From Chloroflexota bacterium (GTDB taxonomy: Bacteria > Chloroflexota > Anaerolineae > Anaerolineales > Villigracilaceae), in NCBI GenBank assembly GCA_016866215.1, contig VGNE01000012.1:1-64000 (forward strand): a stretch of 64,000 nucleotides of DNA, given 5' to 3'. Shown in pieces: positions 23,243-30,930 of the stretch. The translations under genes were made by a program, and so were the position numbers. Below the pieces are notes generated by a model. The model was given only the letters and a program-made list of their open reading frames with translations, was not told the DNA's origin and ran no database searches. The stretch's first letter is position 1; each line of letters opens with the position of its first letter.

Positions 23243-23788
23243 TTAAGCCGTCACAACTTTCGCCAACTCATCCGCAACACGAAGATACTTTTCGTGAATT
23301 TCATCCTCATGTTCGATACGGTTAAAATCCGCGATTAACTGTTGATGTTGCTCAACGGGAATTACATGATCAGCCATCGGGAAGAGTATATGATCCTCCT
23401 TCTGGATGTGCTCGCGTAACAGCGCTGCATAGTCCAGTGCATTTTGGATAACCTGGGATAGGGCTGCAGTGTCGCCCGCCTGAACTCGCTCTGCGCTTTC
23501 CCGCATGGCGCGCGTCAGACGGCGTCCTTCTTCATGTTCCCCTATTATCATGCCTACTGGACCCATATCTCGCGGCATTCCATTCACTTCCAGGGCAACA
23601 AAGAGAACCCCTTCTTCTTTCTTGTGATGACACCCATCGGCAAAGTTCTTGATGAAATCAGCCGCCTTGAAAAAGAAATCCATTGGAACAATCTGACCTG
23701 CCGAAAGTCGATTCGCGGCGGTCTCCAGCGAGGCTAACACCCTTTCTATCACGCGATGCTCTTCCATTAAGATGTCTGTGGCTTGCAT
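23243..23788 (-). CDS. Hemerythrin-like (HHE) domain protein
   Basis: 181 residues, four-helix bundle with a di-iron site. Ligands: EEHRVIERVL (His in helix A), CHHKKEEGVLF (His and Glu), EHEEGRR (helix C), REHIQKEDHILFPMAD (His, Glu and His of the last helix). The YgaF/RIC-like branch handles oxygen, nitric oxide or iron-sulfur repair, and a member next to oxygen-sensitive benzoyl-CoA genes would fit oxygen protection. That link is inference from position only. Confidence 0.8.
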   Translation of the reverse strand: MQATDILMEEHRVIERVLASLETAANRLSAGQIVPMDFFFKAADFIKNFADGCHHKKEEGVLFVALEVNGMPRDMGPVGMIIGEHEEGRRLTRAMRESAERVQAGDTAALSQVIQNALDYAALLREHIQKEDHILFPMADHVIPVEQHQQLIADFNRIEHEDEIHEKYLRVADELAKVVTA

Positions 23789-23837
23789 GGAACTTTTTCC
23801 TTTCTGAACCGGACAAAATTAATCGGACTCTGGCTCT

Positions 23838-23912
23838 TCCCCGAATCGCCGATCCGCTGACTCGCTGGATCATTGAATCGCTGAATCTCCGAATCATTGA
23901 CTCGTTAAACCC
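23838..23912. repeat. Simple tandem repeat of GAATC-type words
   Basis: CCCGAATCGCCGATCCGCTG and then CATTGAATCGCTGAATCTCCGAATCATTGA show repeated GAATC/GATCC words with about 8-10 base spacing. It lies between the hemerythrin and leuB-like genes. No function evident. Confidence 0.45.
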
Positions 23913-23922
23913 GGTGAGCCGA

Positions 23923-25005
23923 TCATCCCCCCGCTGATTTTTGGATCTGCTCGACCACCATATCTCCCATTTGGGTTGTGCCGATGCCGCTGTGGGCATC
24001 TGTCGAGGGGATCCTGCCGCTGGAAAGCAAATACGCCACGCTGTCTTCGATGCGCTTTGCCGCGGCTTTTTCACCGAGGTAATCCATCATCATGCTCACC
24101 GCCATGACTGCCCCAAGCGGACAGGCGACGTTCTTCCCCGCGTATTTTGGCGCGGAGCCGTGGATCGGCTCGAACATGGATGTCTTGCCCGGGTGTAAAT
24201 TACCCGACGCGGCAATGCCCATCCCGCCCTGCAGCATGGAACCGAGATCGGTGATGATGTCGCCGAACAGGTTGGTGGTCACGATCACGTCGTACCACTC
24301 CGGCTTTTTGATCATCCACATCGTGCACGCGTCCACGTAGGCGTGGTCCTGTTCGATATCCTTGTATTCCTGCCCGACTTCGGCAAAGGTGCGCGTCCAA
24401 ATATCGTGCGGGCGGATGGCGTTGGCTTTATCCACCATTGTCAAACGCCCCGGTTTCTTGCGTTCCGCGGCGCGGGCGCGCGCCAGTTCGAACCCGTAAC
24501 GGATGGCGCGCTCCACACCTTTGCGCGTGTAGACGCTCGTGGAGGTCGAGACTTCATCCGGTGTGCCTTTCTTCAGGATGCCGCCAATTTGCGAATATTC
24601 GCCCTCGGTGTTTTCACGCACGACATAGAAATCAATATCATCAGGACCCTTGCCTTTTAGCGGACAAAGCGCCTCAGCGTAGAGTTTGATCGGGCGCAGA
24701 TTAATGTACAGGTCCAGCCCGAAGCGCAGGCCGAGAATGACCGAGCGTTCGACCAGTCCCGTTTCCACATCGGGGTGGCCGATCGCGCCGAGGAAAACCG
24801 CGTCCAGGGTGCGCCATTCGTCAATTACTTTGTCAGGCACAAGTTCCTTTGTCTTGAGATAATACGTGCCGGAATAAGGGTATTCGATGAAATTGCAGTC
24901 GAAGCCGCCGTCCTTCATTACGGTGCGCAAGGCTTTCAGACCTTCCGCCGCAACTTCAGGACCGATTCCATCCCCGCCAAGAACGCCGATGTTATATGTT
25001 TTCAT
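23923..25005 (-). CDS. leuB: 3-isopropylmalate dehydrogenase-like beta-decarboxylating dehydrogenase
   Basis: 360 residues. NAD(P)-dependent decarboxylating dehydrogenase of the IPMDH/IDH family. GGDGIGPEV at the start, LGLRFGLDLYINLRP as the substrate region, YVVRENTEGEYSQ, KANAIRPHDIWTR, the metal ligands in TTNLFGDIITDLGSMLQGG, and EPIHGSAPKYAG are all seen. The substrate loop matches actinobacterial-type LeuB more than tartrate or isocitrate enzymes. It is the last gene of the aromatic locus. It would oxidise and decarboxylate the LeuCD product to a 2-oxoacid one carbon longer. Whether the substrate is 3-isopropylmalate or an aryl or dicarboxylic analogue cannot be read from sequence. Confidence 0.85.
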   Translation of the reverse strand: MKTYNIGVLGGDGIGPEVAAEGLKALRTVMKDGGFDCNFIEYPYSGTYYLKTKELVPDKVIDEWRTLDAVFLGAIGHPDVETGLVERSVILGLRFGLDLYINLRPIKLYAEALCPLKGKGPDDIDFYVVRENTEGEYSQIGGILKKGTPDEVSTSTSVYTRKGVERAIRYGFELARARAAERKKPGRLTMVDKANAIRPHDIWTRTFAEVGQEYKDIEQDHAYVDACTMWMIKKPEWYDVIVTTNLFGDIITDLGSMLQGGMGIAASGNLHPGKTSMFEPIHGSAPKYAGKNVACPLGAVMAVSMMMDYLGEKAAAKRIEDSVAYLLSSGRIPSTDAHSGIGTTQMGDMVVEQIQKSAGG

Positions 25006-25150
25006 TTCACGCTTCCTCCAGTTAAATTTTTATCACAACTTTTTTTAACACAAAGTACACAAAGGTCACAAAGGAAAACGCCTTGAAATTAAAGTCCTTC
25101 CCTTTCGACCTGCGCCTCGACACTTTGACACTCTGACACTACGACACTAT

Positions 25151-27211
25151 TCAACTACTCAACCGCTCTTCCGCGTAAGCCAGCAGACCGCCCACGTCAA
25201 TAATGCGCCGTAAAAAATCGGGGAAGGGCACGGCCTGGTATTGTGCGCCAGTCGTCAGGTTACGGATGACTCCCGCGGCTGGTTCCACCTCGATCTCGTC
25301 GCCTTCGCTGATTCCATCCACTGCCTGCGGACATTCCAAAATTGGTAAGCCAATGTTGATGGCATTGCGGAAGAAGATGCGCGCATAGGATTTGGCGATG
25401 ACAGCCGAGACACCCGCGGCTTTGATGGTGAGAGGTGCGACCTCACGCGACGATCCACAGCCGAAATTTGAATCAGCGACAATGAGATCGCCGCGCCTCA
25501 TCTTTTGGACAAAGTTCGCGTCGGCATCTTCCATGCAGTGCAGGGATAGTTCGCGCGGATCGGCGGTGTTGCAGTGGCGCGCGGGGATGATCGCGTCGGT
25601 ATCCACGTTCCTGCCAAACTTCCACGCGTGACCATGAATGCGGACTCGCTCGCGAAGGTAATCCTTTTGCACGGGCCCGCCCGCGTGGCGCGGTAATATA
25701 TCAAAGAACAGGACTCGATCCGGGCGGGCATAGTCGGGCAGACGTGCCTCGGCAAAGGTAAGCACATCTTGTTTGGTGAGCTTTGTTCGTTCATCAGGCA
25801 CAATGCAAGCGCAGGTCAACTCGCCGAAGATTATGTCCGGCACGCCAACCACCGCCGCGTCTTTGACGCCTGGAAGCGAACGCAAAACCATTTCGATATT
25901 GCCGGGATAGATTTTGAATCCGCCGCGTATGATGACTTCATGCTTGCGCCCGACGATTCGCACAGGACCGTCCGCGTCAACGACTGCAAGGTCGCCTGTA
26001 TGAAGCCAGCCTTCCTTATCCAGAACTTGCGCGGTGGCTTCGGGGTTGTCCCAGTATCCGGTCATGATGTTATATCCGCGCGCGCACAGTTCGCCTTCTT
26101 CACCATACGGCAGGGACGCGCCTTCCGCGTTGATCACTTTAAGTTCGATGTCGTCCAATGGCGTGCCGACTGTTTCCGTTGCGGTAATGGGGCCGTCTTC
26201 GAGCTGGGTCATGGTGACGGCGGGCGAGGCTTCGGTCAAGCCGTAGCCGATCAGCAATTTGAAATCCATTTCTTCGCGGGCGCGGCGCACGAGTTCGGGA
26301 GGGCAGGGCGCGCCCGCCATGATGCCCGTGCGAAGGGTTGCGCATGAAGACGCGTGGAAGTCCGCGTGATTTAATTCCAGCGCGAACATGGTCGGCACAC
26401 CGGAGAGGACGGTAACGCCGGTCTCTTTGACCAGCCTCAAGGCTTCGCTGGGGCGGTAATGCGGCATGCAAACCAATTGTCCGCCCGCAACCGCGCAGGC
26501 CAGCGCGATGGCGGTAATGCCGAAGGTGTTGGAAAATGGGATCGTGCCGAGGAAAATATCCTCTGCCGTACATTCCAACCGCGACGCGATATCGGCCGCG
26601 TTATGCGTCATGCCACCGTGAGTCAGGATTGCGCCGCGCGGTTCGCCCGAACTGCCCAGCGAATGAATGATCGCCGCCGCGTCGTGCGGTTTTGCGATGA
26701 CGGGTGGAAGCGGAGCAGTGTCTTTCAGCAGACTGTCCCACGAAATGACACCGTCTTTCTTCTGCGATTTCGATGCGGACATCGAGATTACAAAATTTAA
26801 TTCGGGCAGGCTGGCGCGCAGGTCCAGCGCCATATCAAGATGATCCATGCCGTTGAATTGTTTCGGGTCTGAAAAGGTGATCAGCGCTTTTGGTTTTGTC
26901 TTTGTGAGGCGCGCGAGTGCGTCGGCGCGGTCGCGGCGCACGTTGACCGGCACAAGGATCAACCCCGCTTTGGCGGCGGCAAAGATCGTGATCACGTACG
27001 CGGGTGTGTTGGGTAATGTCACACCGAGACGATCTCCGGGATGTAGTCCCAACTCGCGCAGTCCAGCGGCAAGCGAGTTGGCCTTAAGTTCCACGTCTGC
27101 GTAGGACCAGCGTTCCTTATCGAGACGTAAAAAAGTCTGGTGGGGAAAGCGCATTGCCTGCACGCTCAACAATTCGCCAATGGTTGTGTTGTGAAAGGTT
27201 TCGTATGTCAT
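25151..27211 (-). CDS. Fusion: acyl-CoA synthetase plus LeuD-type dehydratase small subunit
   Basis: 686 residues in one uninterrupted frame. Residues 1 to about 510 are an AMP-forming acyl-CoA ligase: P-loop-like IIHSLGSSGEPRGAILTHGG, YGLTEASPAVTM, GWLHTGDLAVVD and GGFKIYPGNIE. The ligase ends at VQKDYLRERV, where the usual catalytic Lys is followed at once by HGHAWKFGRNVDTDAIIPA, the start of LeuD, with FGCGSSREVAP and SYARIFFRNAINIGLPIL later. The LeuD specificity loop reads ARHCNTADP where leucine enzymes have ARYLNT-DP, so the substrate may differ. Gene for the LeuC partner lies directly upstream. The ligase P-loop has SSGEPRG in place of SGTTGxPKG. Confidence 0.85.
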   Translation of the reverse strand: MTYETFHNTTIGELLSVQAMRFPHQTFLRLDKERWSYADVELKANSLAAGLRELGLHPGDRLGVTLPNTPAYVITIFAAAKAGLILVPVNVRRDRADALARLTKTKPKALITFSDPKQFNGMDHLDMALDLRASLPELNFVISMSASKSQKKDGVISWDSLLKDTAPLPPVIAKPHDAAAIIHSLGSSGEPRGAILTHGGMTHNAADIASRLECTAEDIFLGTIPFSNTFGITAIALACAVAGGQLVCMPHYRPSEALRLVKETGVTVLSGVPTMFALELNHADFHASSCATLRTGIMAGAPCPPELVRRAREEMDFKLLIGYGLTEASPAVTMTQLEDGPITATETVGTPLDDIELKVINAEGASLPYGEEGELCARGYNIMTGYWDNPEATAQVLDKEGWLHTGDLAVVDADGPVRIVGRKHEVIIRGGFKIYPGNIEMVLRSLPGVKDAAVVGVPDIIFGELTCACIVPDERTKLTKQDVLTFAEARLPDYARPDRVLFFDILPRHAGGPVQKDYLRERVRIHGHAWKFGRNVDTDAIIPARHCNTADPRELSLHCMEDADANFVQKMRRGDLIVADSNFGCGSSREVAPLTIKAAGVSAVIAKSYARIFFRNAINIGLPILECPQAVDGISEGDEIEVEPAAGVIRNLTTGAQYQAVPFPDFLRRIIDVGGLLAYAEERLSS

Positions 27212-27230
27212 GGGTCACTCTCTCTAATAT

Positions 27231-27342
27231 GTCACTGCGAGCGCGTAGCGCGAAGCAGTCTCCTGTTGCGAGGGGGGTTGTGTCGCCACGGCGCCACGGC
27301 GACGCTTAGTCACAAAAAAACAAGAGCGCTCCTCGCAATGAC
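27231..27342. repeat. Dispersed GTCATTGCGAG-type palindromic repeat
   Basis: GTCACTGCGAGCGCGTAGCG at one end and GCTCCTCGCAATGAC at the other form the inverted ends, with CGAAGCAGTCTCC inside. It fills the gap between the leuC-like gene and the ligase-leuD fusion. Eight copies of this family are spread over the window. Confidence 0.7.
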
Positions 27343-27351
27343 CTATCCAGT

Positions 27352-28608
27352 TTACAAATCCGCCGGTGAAATGATTCTTCCCGCGATGGCGGATGCGGCG
27401 GCGACGTATGGATTCGCCAGGTACACTTCGCTTGCAATGTGTCCCATGCGCCCGCGGAAGTTGCGGTTGCTGGTGGAAACGCAGCGCTCGCCGGCGGCAA
27501 GCACGCCCATGTGACCGCCAAGGCAGGGTCCGCAAGTGGGAGTGCTGACGGAGCAATCGGCTTCGATGAAGATTTCGATCAAGCCTTCGCGCAGCGCGTC
27601 CAGATAGACTTTTTGCGAGCCGGGGATGATCACCGCGCGCACGCGCGGATGTATCTTGCGTCCTTTGAGAATTTCCGCCGCGGCGCGCAAATCTTCGATA
27701 TTGCCGTTGGTGCACATGCCGATCACGACCTGATTGATTTCCAAATGATTTAATTCCGAAACTGGTTTAACGTTTTCCGGGATAAAGGGAACCGCAACAA
27801 AGGGTTCGAACTTGGATACGTCAATATCATAAACAGCAGAGTACTCTGCATCGGGATCGCTTCGCAAATACAAACCATCGTCCCGTCCGCGTGTGTGCAG
27901 ATAGGCGCGGGTGGTTTCATCCGCCGCGAAGAGACCAGCTTTTGCGCCCGCTTCTATCGCCATGTTCGCCATCGAGAAGCGGTGACTCATACCCATGCTG
28001 TCAATCGTTTCGCCGGTAAATTCCATGGCTTGATAACGCGCGCCTTCAACTCCAATGAGCGCAATGGTGTGCAGGATCAAATCCTTCCCGCCGACCCATT
28101 TTGGCAATTTACCGTGATAGATAAACTTCACACTCTCAGGCACTTTCATCCACATCTCACCGATCGCCATCGCCACAGCCGCGTCGGTCGAGCCGATGCC
28201 TGTGCCGAACGCGCCGACGAACCCATGCGTGCAGGTATGCGAATCCGCGCCTGCGATCAGGTCACCCGGCGCGACCAATCCCTGCTCAGGCAACAGGATG
28301 TGCTGGATGCCGGCGCGTCCCACATCGTAAAAGCGGATGCCGTGTTTATCCGCGAACTCGCGGCATTGCTTGACGATCTCTGCGCTTTTGATATCTTTCG
28401 CGGGCGTGAAATGATCCATCACGAAGACGATCTTCTTCGGGTCGAAGACGCGCGCGTTCCTGATCTTCTCGAATTCTTCGATGGCAAGCACGCCCGATAG
28501 TTCGGATGCCAGCACCAGGTCCACGCGTGCGTTGATGAATTGACCGGGGAATAATTCCTTTTGGTCGCATTTGGCGGCAAGTATTTTTTCAGCGAGAGTA
28601 TGTCCCAT
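27352..28608 (-). CDS. leuC: 3-isopropylmalate/homoaconitate dehydratase large subunit
   Basis: 418 residues, the shorter HACN/LeuC type. 4Fe-4S ligands: Cys in IGMCTNGNIEDL and the pair in TPTCGPCLGGHMG. Other family blocks: ADSHTCTHGFVGAFGTGIGS near 125 and STSNRNFRGRMG near the end. It would work with the LeuD domain of the fusion protein to move a hydroxyl group between neighbouring carbons of an alkylmalate-type acid. Oxygen-sensitive, as is the rest of the locus. Confidence 0.9.
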   Translation of the reverse strand: MGHTLAEKILAAKCDQKELFPGQFINARVDLVLASELSGVLAIEEFEKIRNARVFDPKKIVFVMDHFTPAKDIKSAEIVKQCREFADKHGIRFYDVGRAGIQHILLPEQGLVAPGDLIAGADSHTCTHGFVGAFGTGIGSTDAAVAMAIGEMWMKVPESVKFIYHGKLPKWVGGKDLILHTIALIGVEGARYQAMEFTGETIDSMGMSHRFSMANMAIEAGAKAGLFAADETTRAYLHTRGRDDGLYLRSDPDAEYSAVYDIDVSKFEPFVAVPFIPENVKPVSELNHLEINQVVIGMCTNGNIEDLRAAAEILKGRKIHPRVRAVIIPGSQKVYLDALREGLIEIFIEADCSVSTPTCGPCLGGHMGVLAAGERCVSTSNRNFRGRMGHIASEVYLANPYVAAASAIAGRIISPADL

Positions 28609-28634
28609 AAATGGTTTCCTTTATGCAATTTTAT

Positions 28635-28829
28635 GTCATTGCGAGTATATCCATAGCGGGCGAAAACCGCTATTCTATGCGAAATGACACTCTGTGTCAT
28701 TAGTAGGGCGGTGTCTCGATACGGACTTCGTCCTACTCGACCACCAGGCCGAAGCAATCTCCTCACGTTGGTGGGGATTGCTTCGTCGCTCCCCTTCGCT
28801 ATTGCAAAGGGTCACTCCTCGCAATGACG
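28635..28829. repeat. Composite dispersed repeat, partly inside the aor gene end
   Basis: Two repeat types are nested: GTCATTGCGAG ... GCAATGAC ends enclose GTGTCTCGATACGG...CCTACTCGACCACC. The right end overlaps the last codons of the aldehyde oxidoreductase, whose C-terminal VIARSDPLQ is read from it. Confidence 0.7.
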
Positions 28830-29929
28830 GATGTTAAGTCATCTATCACCGCGATTCTCTCAGCAGAGACTCGTCCTTCGTTATCCCAGCCGCGTTCGAA
28901 ATAATATTCATCCAACATATTCTGGAATTGTTCGCGGTCAATGTGATGACCTTTTGTCTTGCGCGCGGGCATGGGTTCGTCGAAATATCGTTTGGGCAAA
29001 GTATCGTCGGTGCGCGTCAAGCCGAAGTCCGCGTTGATCAGGCGTTCGGTATCCAATGTTCGGCGTCCGACAGCGCGTAGAGTCTCAAGTGTATATTCAA
29101 GTCCAGTTGCCGCCGCGATCAATTCGCAAAATTCTTCGTAACCCAGCAAATGTGGACTGTTGAATCCGCGCGTGATGAACCTGCACAAGCCCAGGCAATC
29201 GCCCACCGCGAAAATATCATCGCCCCACGCGATGATGAGACCTTTATCCTTGTAGCCTGTCGGGTCGGGATCGTTGGCGCGCCCGTAAATTTTTGCGCGC
29301 ACATCATCGGGCAGTTTGAAAACTTCCAGCGTGGGACGGTTGCGTAAATGATCCGCGCCGCGGCTGGCAACTGCAATCCCCAATGCAAAGCCTTTGAAAT
29401 ATCGTACATCATGCGGATCGGACTGCGGCAAATTTTTTACGGCGATCAAATAATCGCGTGCTTCAGGGGGGAAGAAGCGCATTGCTTGCGAACTCTCAGC
29501 CAATTTGTCGCCGAAGCCGCGCCGATACGCGATGTCTTCAATCAACGCATGGGCAGTTTCGTAATCGCCCCAATGCAAAGGCGCGCCAGTCATTGAATCG
29601 TCAATCAAGCCGCGCTGATATAACTCCATTGCCCAGGCGATGATCGTTCCCGTCGAAGACGCATCCAGCCCCAAATCGTTGACCAGATTGTTTAAAGTAA
29701 TCACCTGCTCGGTTGGCGCAATCCCGATGTTTGCGCCGAGCAAACCAATCGTTGAATATTCGGGTCCCTCGCCGCCGAGAATGTTGCGGTGGCGGCAATG
29801 CACAACACAGGATGTACATGCCAGCATCTTGTCCGAGAACTTTTCAATCTCCTCGGCGTTGAGCGTGTCCTCAAAATAATTATCCTGACTGTTGCGCGTG
29901 CGGATCGCGCCGAGTCGGTTGCTGACTTC
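28799..29929 (-). CDS. Aldehyde:ferredoxin oxidoreductase, C-terminal part after in-frame TAG
   Basis: This frame is continuous with the N-terminal part at 29930-30676 except for one TAG (29930-29932). It opens with EVSNRLGAIRTRNSQDN, matching the AOR family segment that follows the cofactor domain, then has the 4Fe-4S ligands CTSCVVHC and the late Cys in AVGDCLGLCRF. The first internal ATG, at 29827, sits inside the cluster motif, so an independent start there would not give a sensible protein. With the upstream half it totals about 625 residues, normal for tungsten AORs. A readthrough product, a recent nonsense mutation, or a base error are the options. The last ten residues come from a dispersed repeat. 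Confidence 0.75.
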   Translation of the reverse strand, partial: EVSNRLGAIRTRNSQDNYFEDTLNAEEIEKFSDKMLACTSCVVHCRHRNILGGEGPEYSTIGLLGANIGIAPTEQVITLNNLVNDLGLDASSTGTIIAWAMELYQRGLIDDSMTGAPLHWGDYETAHALIEDIAYRRGFGDKLAESSQAMRFFPPEARDYLIAVKNLPQSDPHDVRYFKGFALGIAVASRGADHLRNRPTLEVFKLPDDVRAKIYGRANDPDPTGYKDKGLIIAWGDDIFAVGDCLGLCRFITRGFNSPHLLGYEEFCELIAAATGLEYTLETLRAVGRRTLDTERLINADFGLTRTDDTLPKRYFDEPMPARKTKGHHIDREQFQNMLDEYYFERGWDNEGRVSAERIAVIDDLTSVIARSDPLQ

Positions 29930-30676
29930 CTATAATAAAGGCGTGCCCACTCTTCCAAGCACCTGCACGATCTTTGAATTCTTTAGATCATTCTGTTGTT
30001 TGACGCGCAGCGCGCGCAGTGTGTCTTTTTGCGCGACTTCAATCGTCTCGCCGCCGCGTGCAACGATGGCTTTGAGATTCTTACTCCCCATGACTGCGCC
30101 CATGCCGCCGCGTCCCGCCGCGTTTTTCTTGCCCGTCATAATTGCCGCCATGCGAACAAGATTTTCTCCCGATGGACCGATCACTGCGGATACAGTTCCC
30201 GCTCCATGCTTTGCTTTGAGTTGATCTTGCGCTTCGATGATTCTCGTCCCCCAGAGTCCATCCGCAGGCAGAATGCTGATCTTTCCATCTTCGAGTAATA
30301 AATACGATGGCTTTTCCGCGCGACCCAAAATAACGAGACGGTCAAATCCCGCTTTACGCATTGCTGCCGCGAAAAAACCGCCGCAATTTGAGTCTCCTAA
30401 TATCCCGCTTTCGGGCGAGCGCGCTGAAACATTGAAGCGCGCCGCGTTGGGCGCCATGGTGCCTGTCAATAATCCTGCGCCGATGATGAGCGGATTGCGC
30501 GGATCGAATGCGTCAATATCGCGCGGGTCGCCGTGTGCGCGAAGGTAATGACGCAGGTACGCCATATTCAATCCGCGCCCGCCAAGATAGGCGCGCATCA
30601 AATTGTCAGGAATGAATGTGATTTTAATTTCACCATCAGTGAGATTGATGATTGCGATGGTTGCCTGATAAATCAC
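29930..30676 (-). CDS. Aldehyde:ferredoxin oxidoreductase, N-terminal part (ends at in-frame TAG)
   Basis: 248 codons from GTG 30676, chosen because GGGAGG lies just upstream and the MoaD-like gene stops two bases before it. Typical tungstopterin AOR N-domain: LGGRGLNMAYL, NPLIIGAGLLTGT, DSNCGGFFAAAMRKAGFD, GPSGENLVRMAAIM and GRGGMGAVMGSKNLKAI. The enzyme oxidises aldehydes to acids with ferredoxin, or works in reverse. In the aromatic locus it could act on arylaldehydes or on a dead-end aldehyde released by IorAB. Ends TPLL then TAG where other AORs continue. Confidence 0.8.
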   Translation of the reverse strand: MIYQATIAIINLTDGEIKITFIPDNLMRAYLGGRGLNMAYLRHYLRAHGDPRDIDAFDPRNPLIIGAGLLTGTMAPNAARFNVSARSPESGILGDSNCGGFFAAAMRKAGFDRLVILGRAEKPSYLLLEDGKISILPADGLWGTRIIEAQDQLKAKHGAGTVSAVIGPSGENLVRMAAIMTGKKNAAGRGGMGAVMGSKNLKAIVARGGETIEVAQKDTLRALRVKQQNDLKNSKIVQVLGRVGTPLL

Positions 30677-30677
30677 A

Positions 30678-30929
30678 TCAACCTCCCGCAATCGGCCAGA
30701 CGAGATGAACGCGCGCATCTTCATTCAACAAAGAATCGCGAGACGCTTCCGCATCACCGATAAAAATGTGAGGCGGAGTCTGGTCGAACTCAATGCCGAG
30801 GCTCGGATACTGTTCCCGAAGCGCAACCAGCAAATCGTCGACGCGTGAAGCGGGGTTTATATCCATCTCAATTTCACGAAGACCAATCGCGCGCCAGAAC
30901 GGTTCCGCAAGTCTGACGTAAACTTTCAC
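30678..30929 (-). CDS. MoaD/ThiS-like sulfur carrier
   Basis: 83 residues from GTG 30929. Beta-grasp protein with VKVYVRLAEPFWRAIG at the start and VWPIAGG at the end; the C-terminal Gly-Gly is the site for thiocarboxylation. It directly precedes the aldehyde oxidoreductase, a pairing known for tungsten AORs, where the MoaD paralog supplies sulfur for tungstopterin. The track start at 30977 lies within the preceding gene. Both junctions around it read TGATGTG, a stop and a GTG start one base apart. Confidence 0.75.
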   Translation of the reverse strand: MKVYVRLAEPFWRAIGLREIEMDINPASRVDDLLVALREQYPSLGIEFDQTPPHIFIGDAEASRDSLLNEDARVHLVWPIAGG

Positions 30930-30930
30930 A

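Noticed and set aside
29930-29932. TAG in the AOR gene as a pyrrolysine codon
   Set aside because: Pyrrolysine is not expected in AOR enzymes or in this group, and no Pyl genes are seen. A nonsense mutation or base error is simpler.
28799-30676. AOR as BamB, the tungsten subunit of class II benzoyl-CoA reductase
   Set aside because: No other bam subunits (BamC-I) are present and a complete class I reductase lies in the same locus. The MoaD pairing fits an ordinary aldehyde oxidoreductase.
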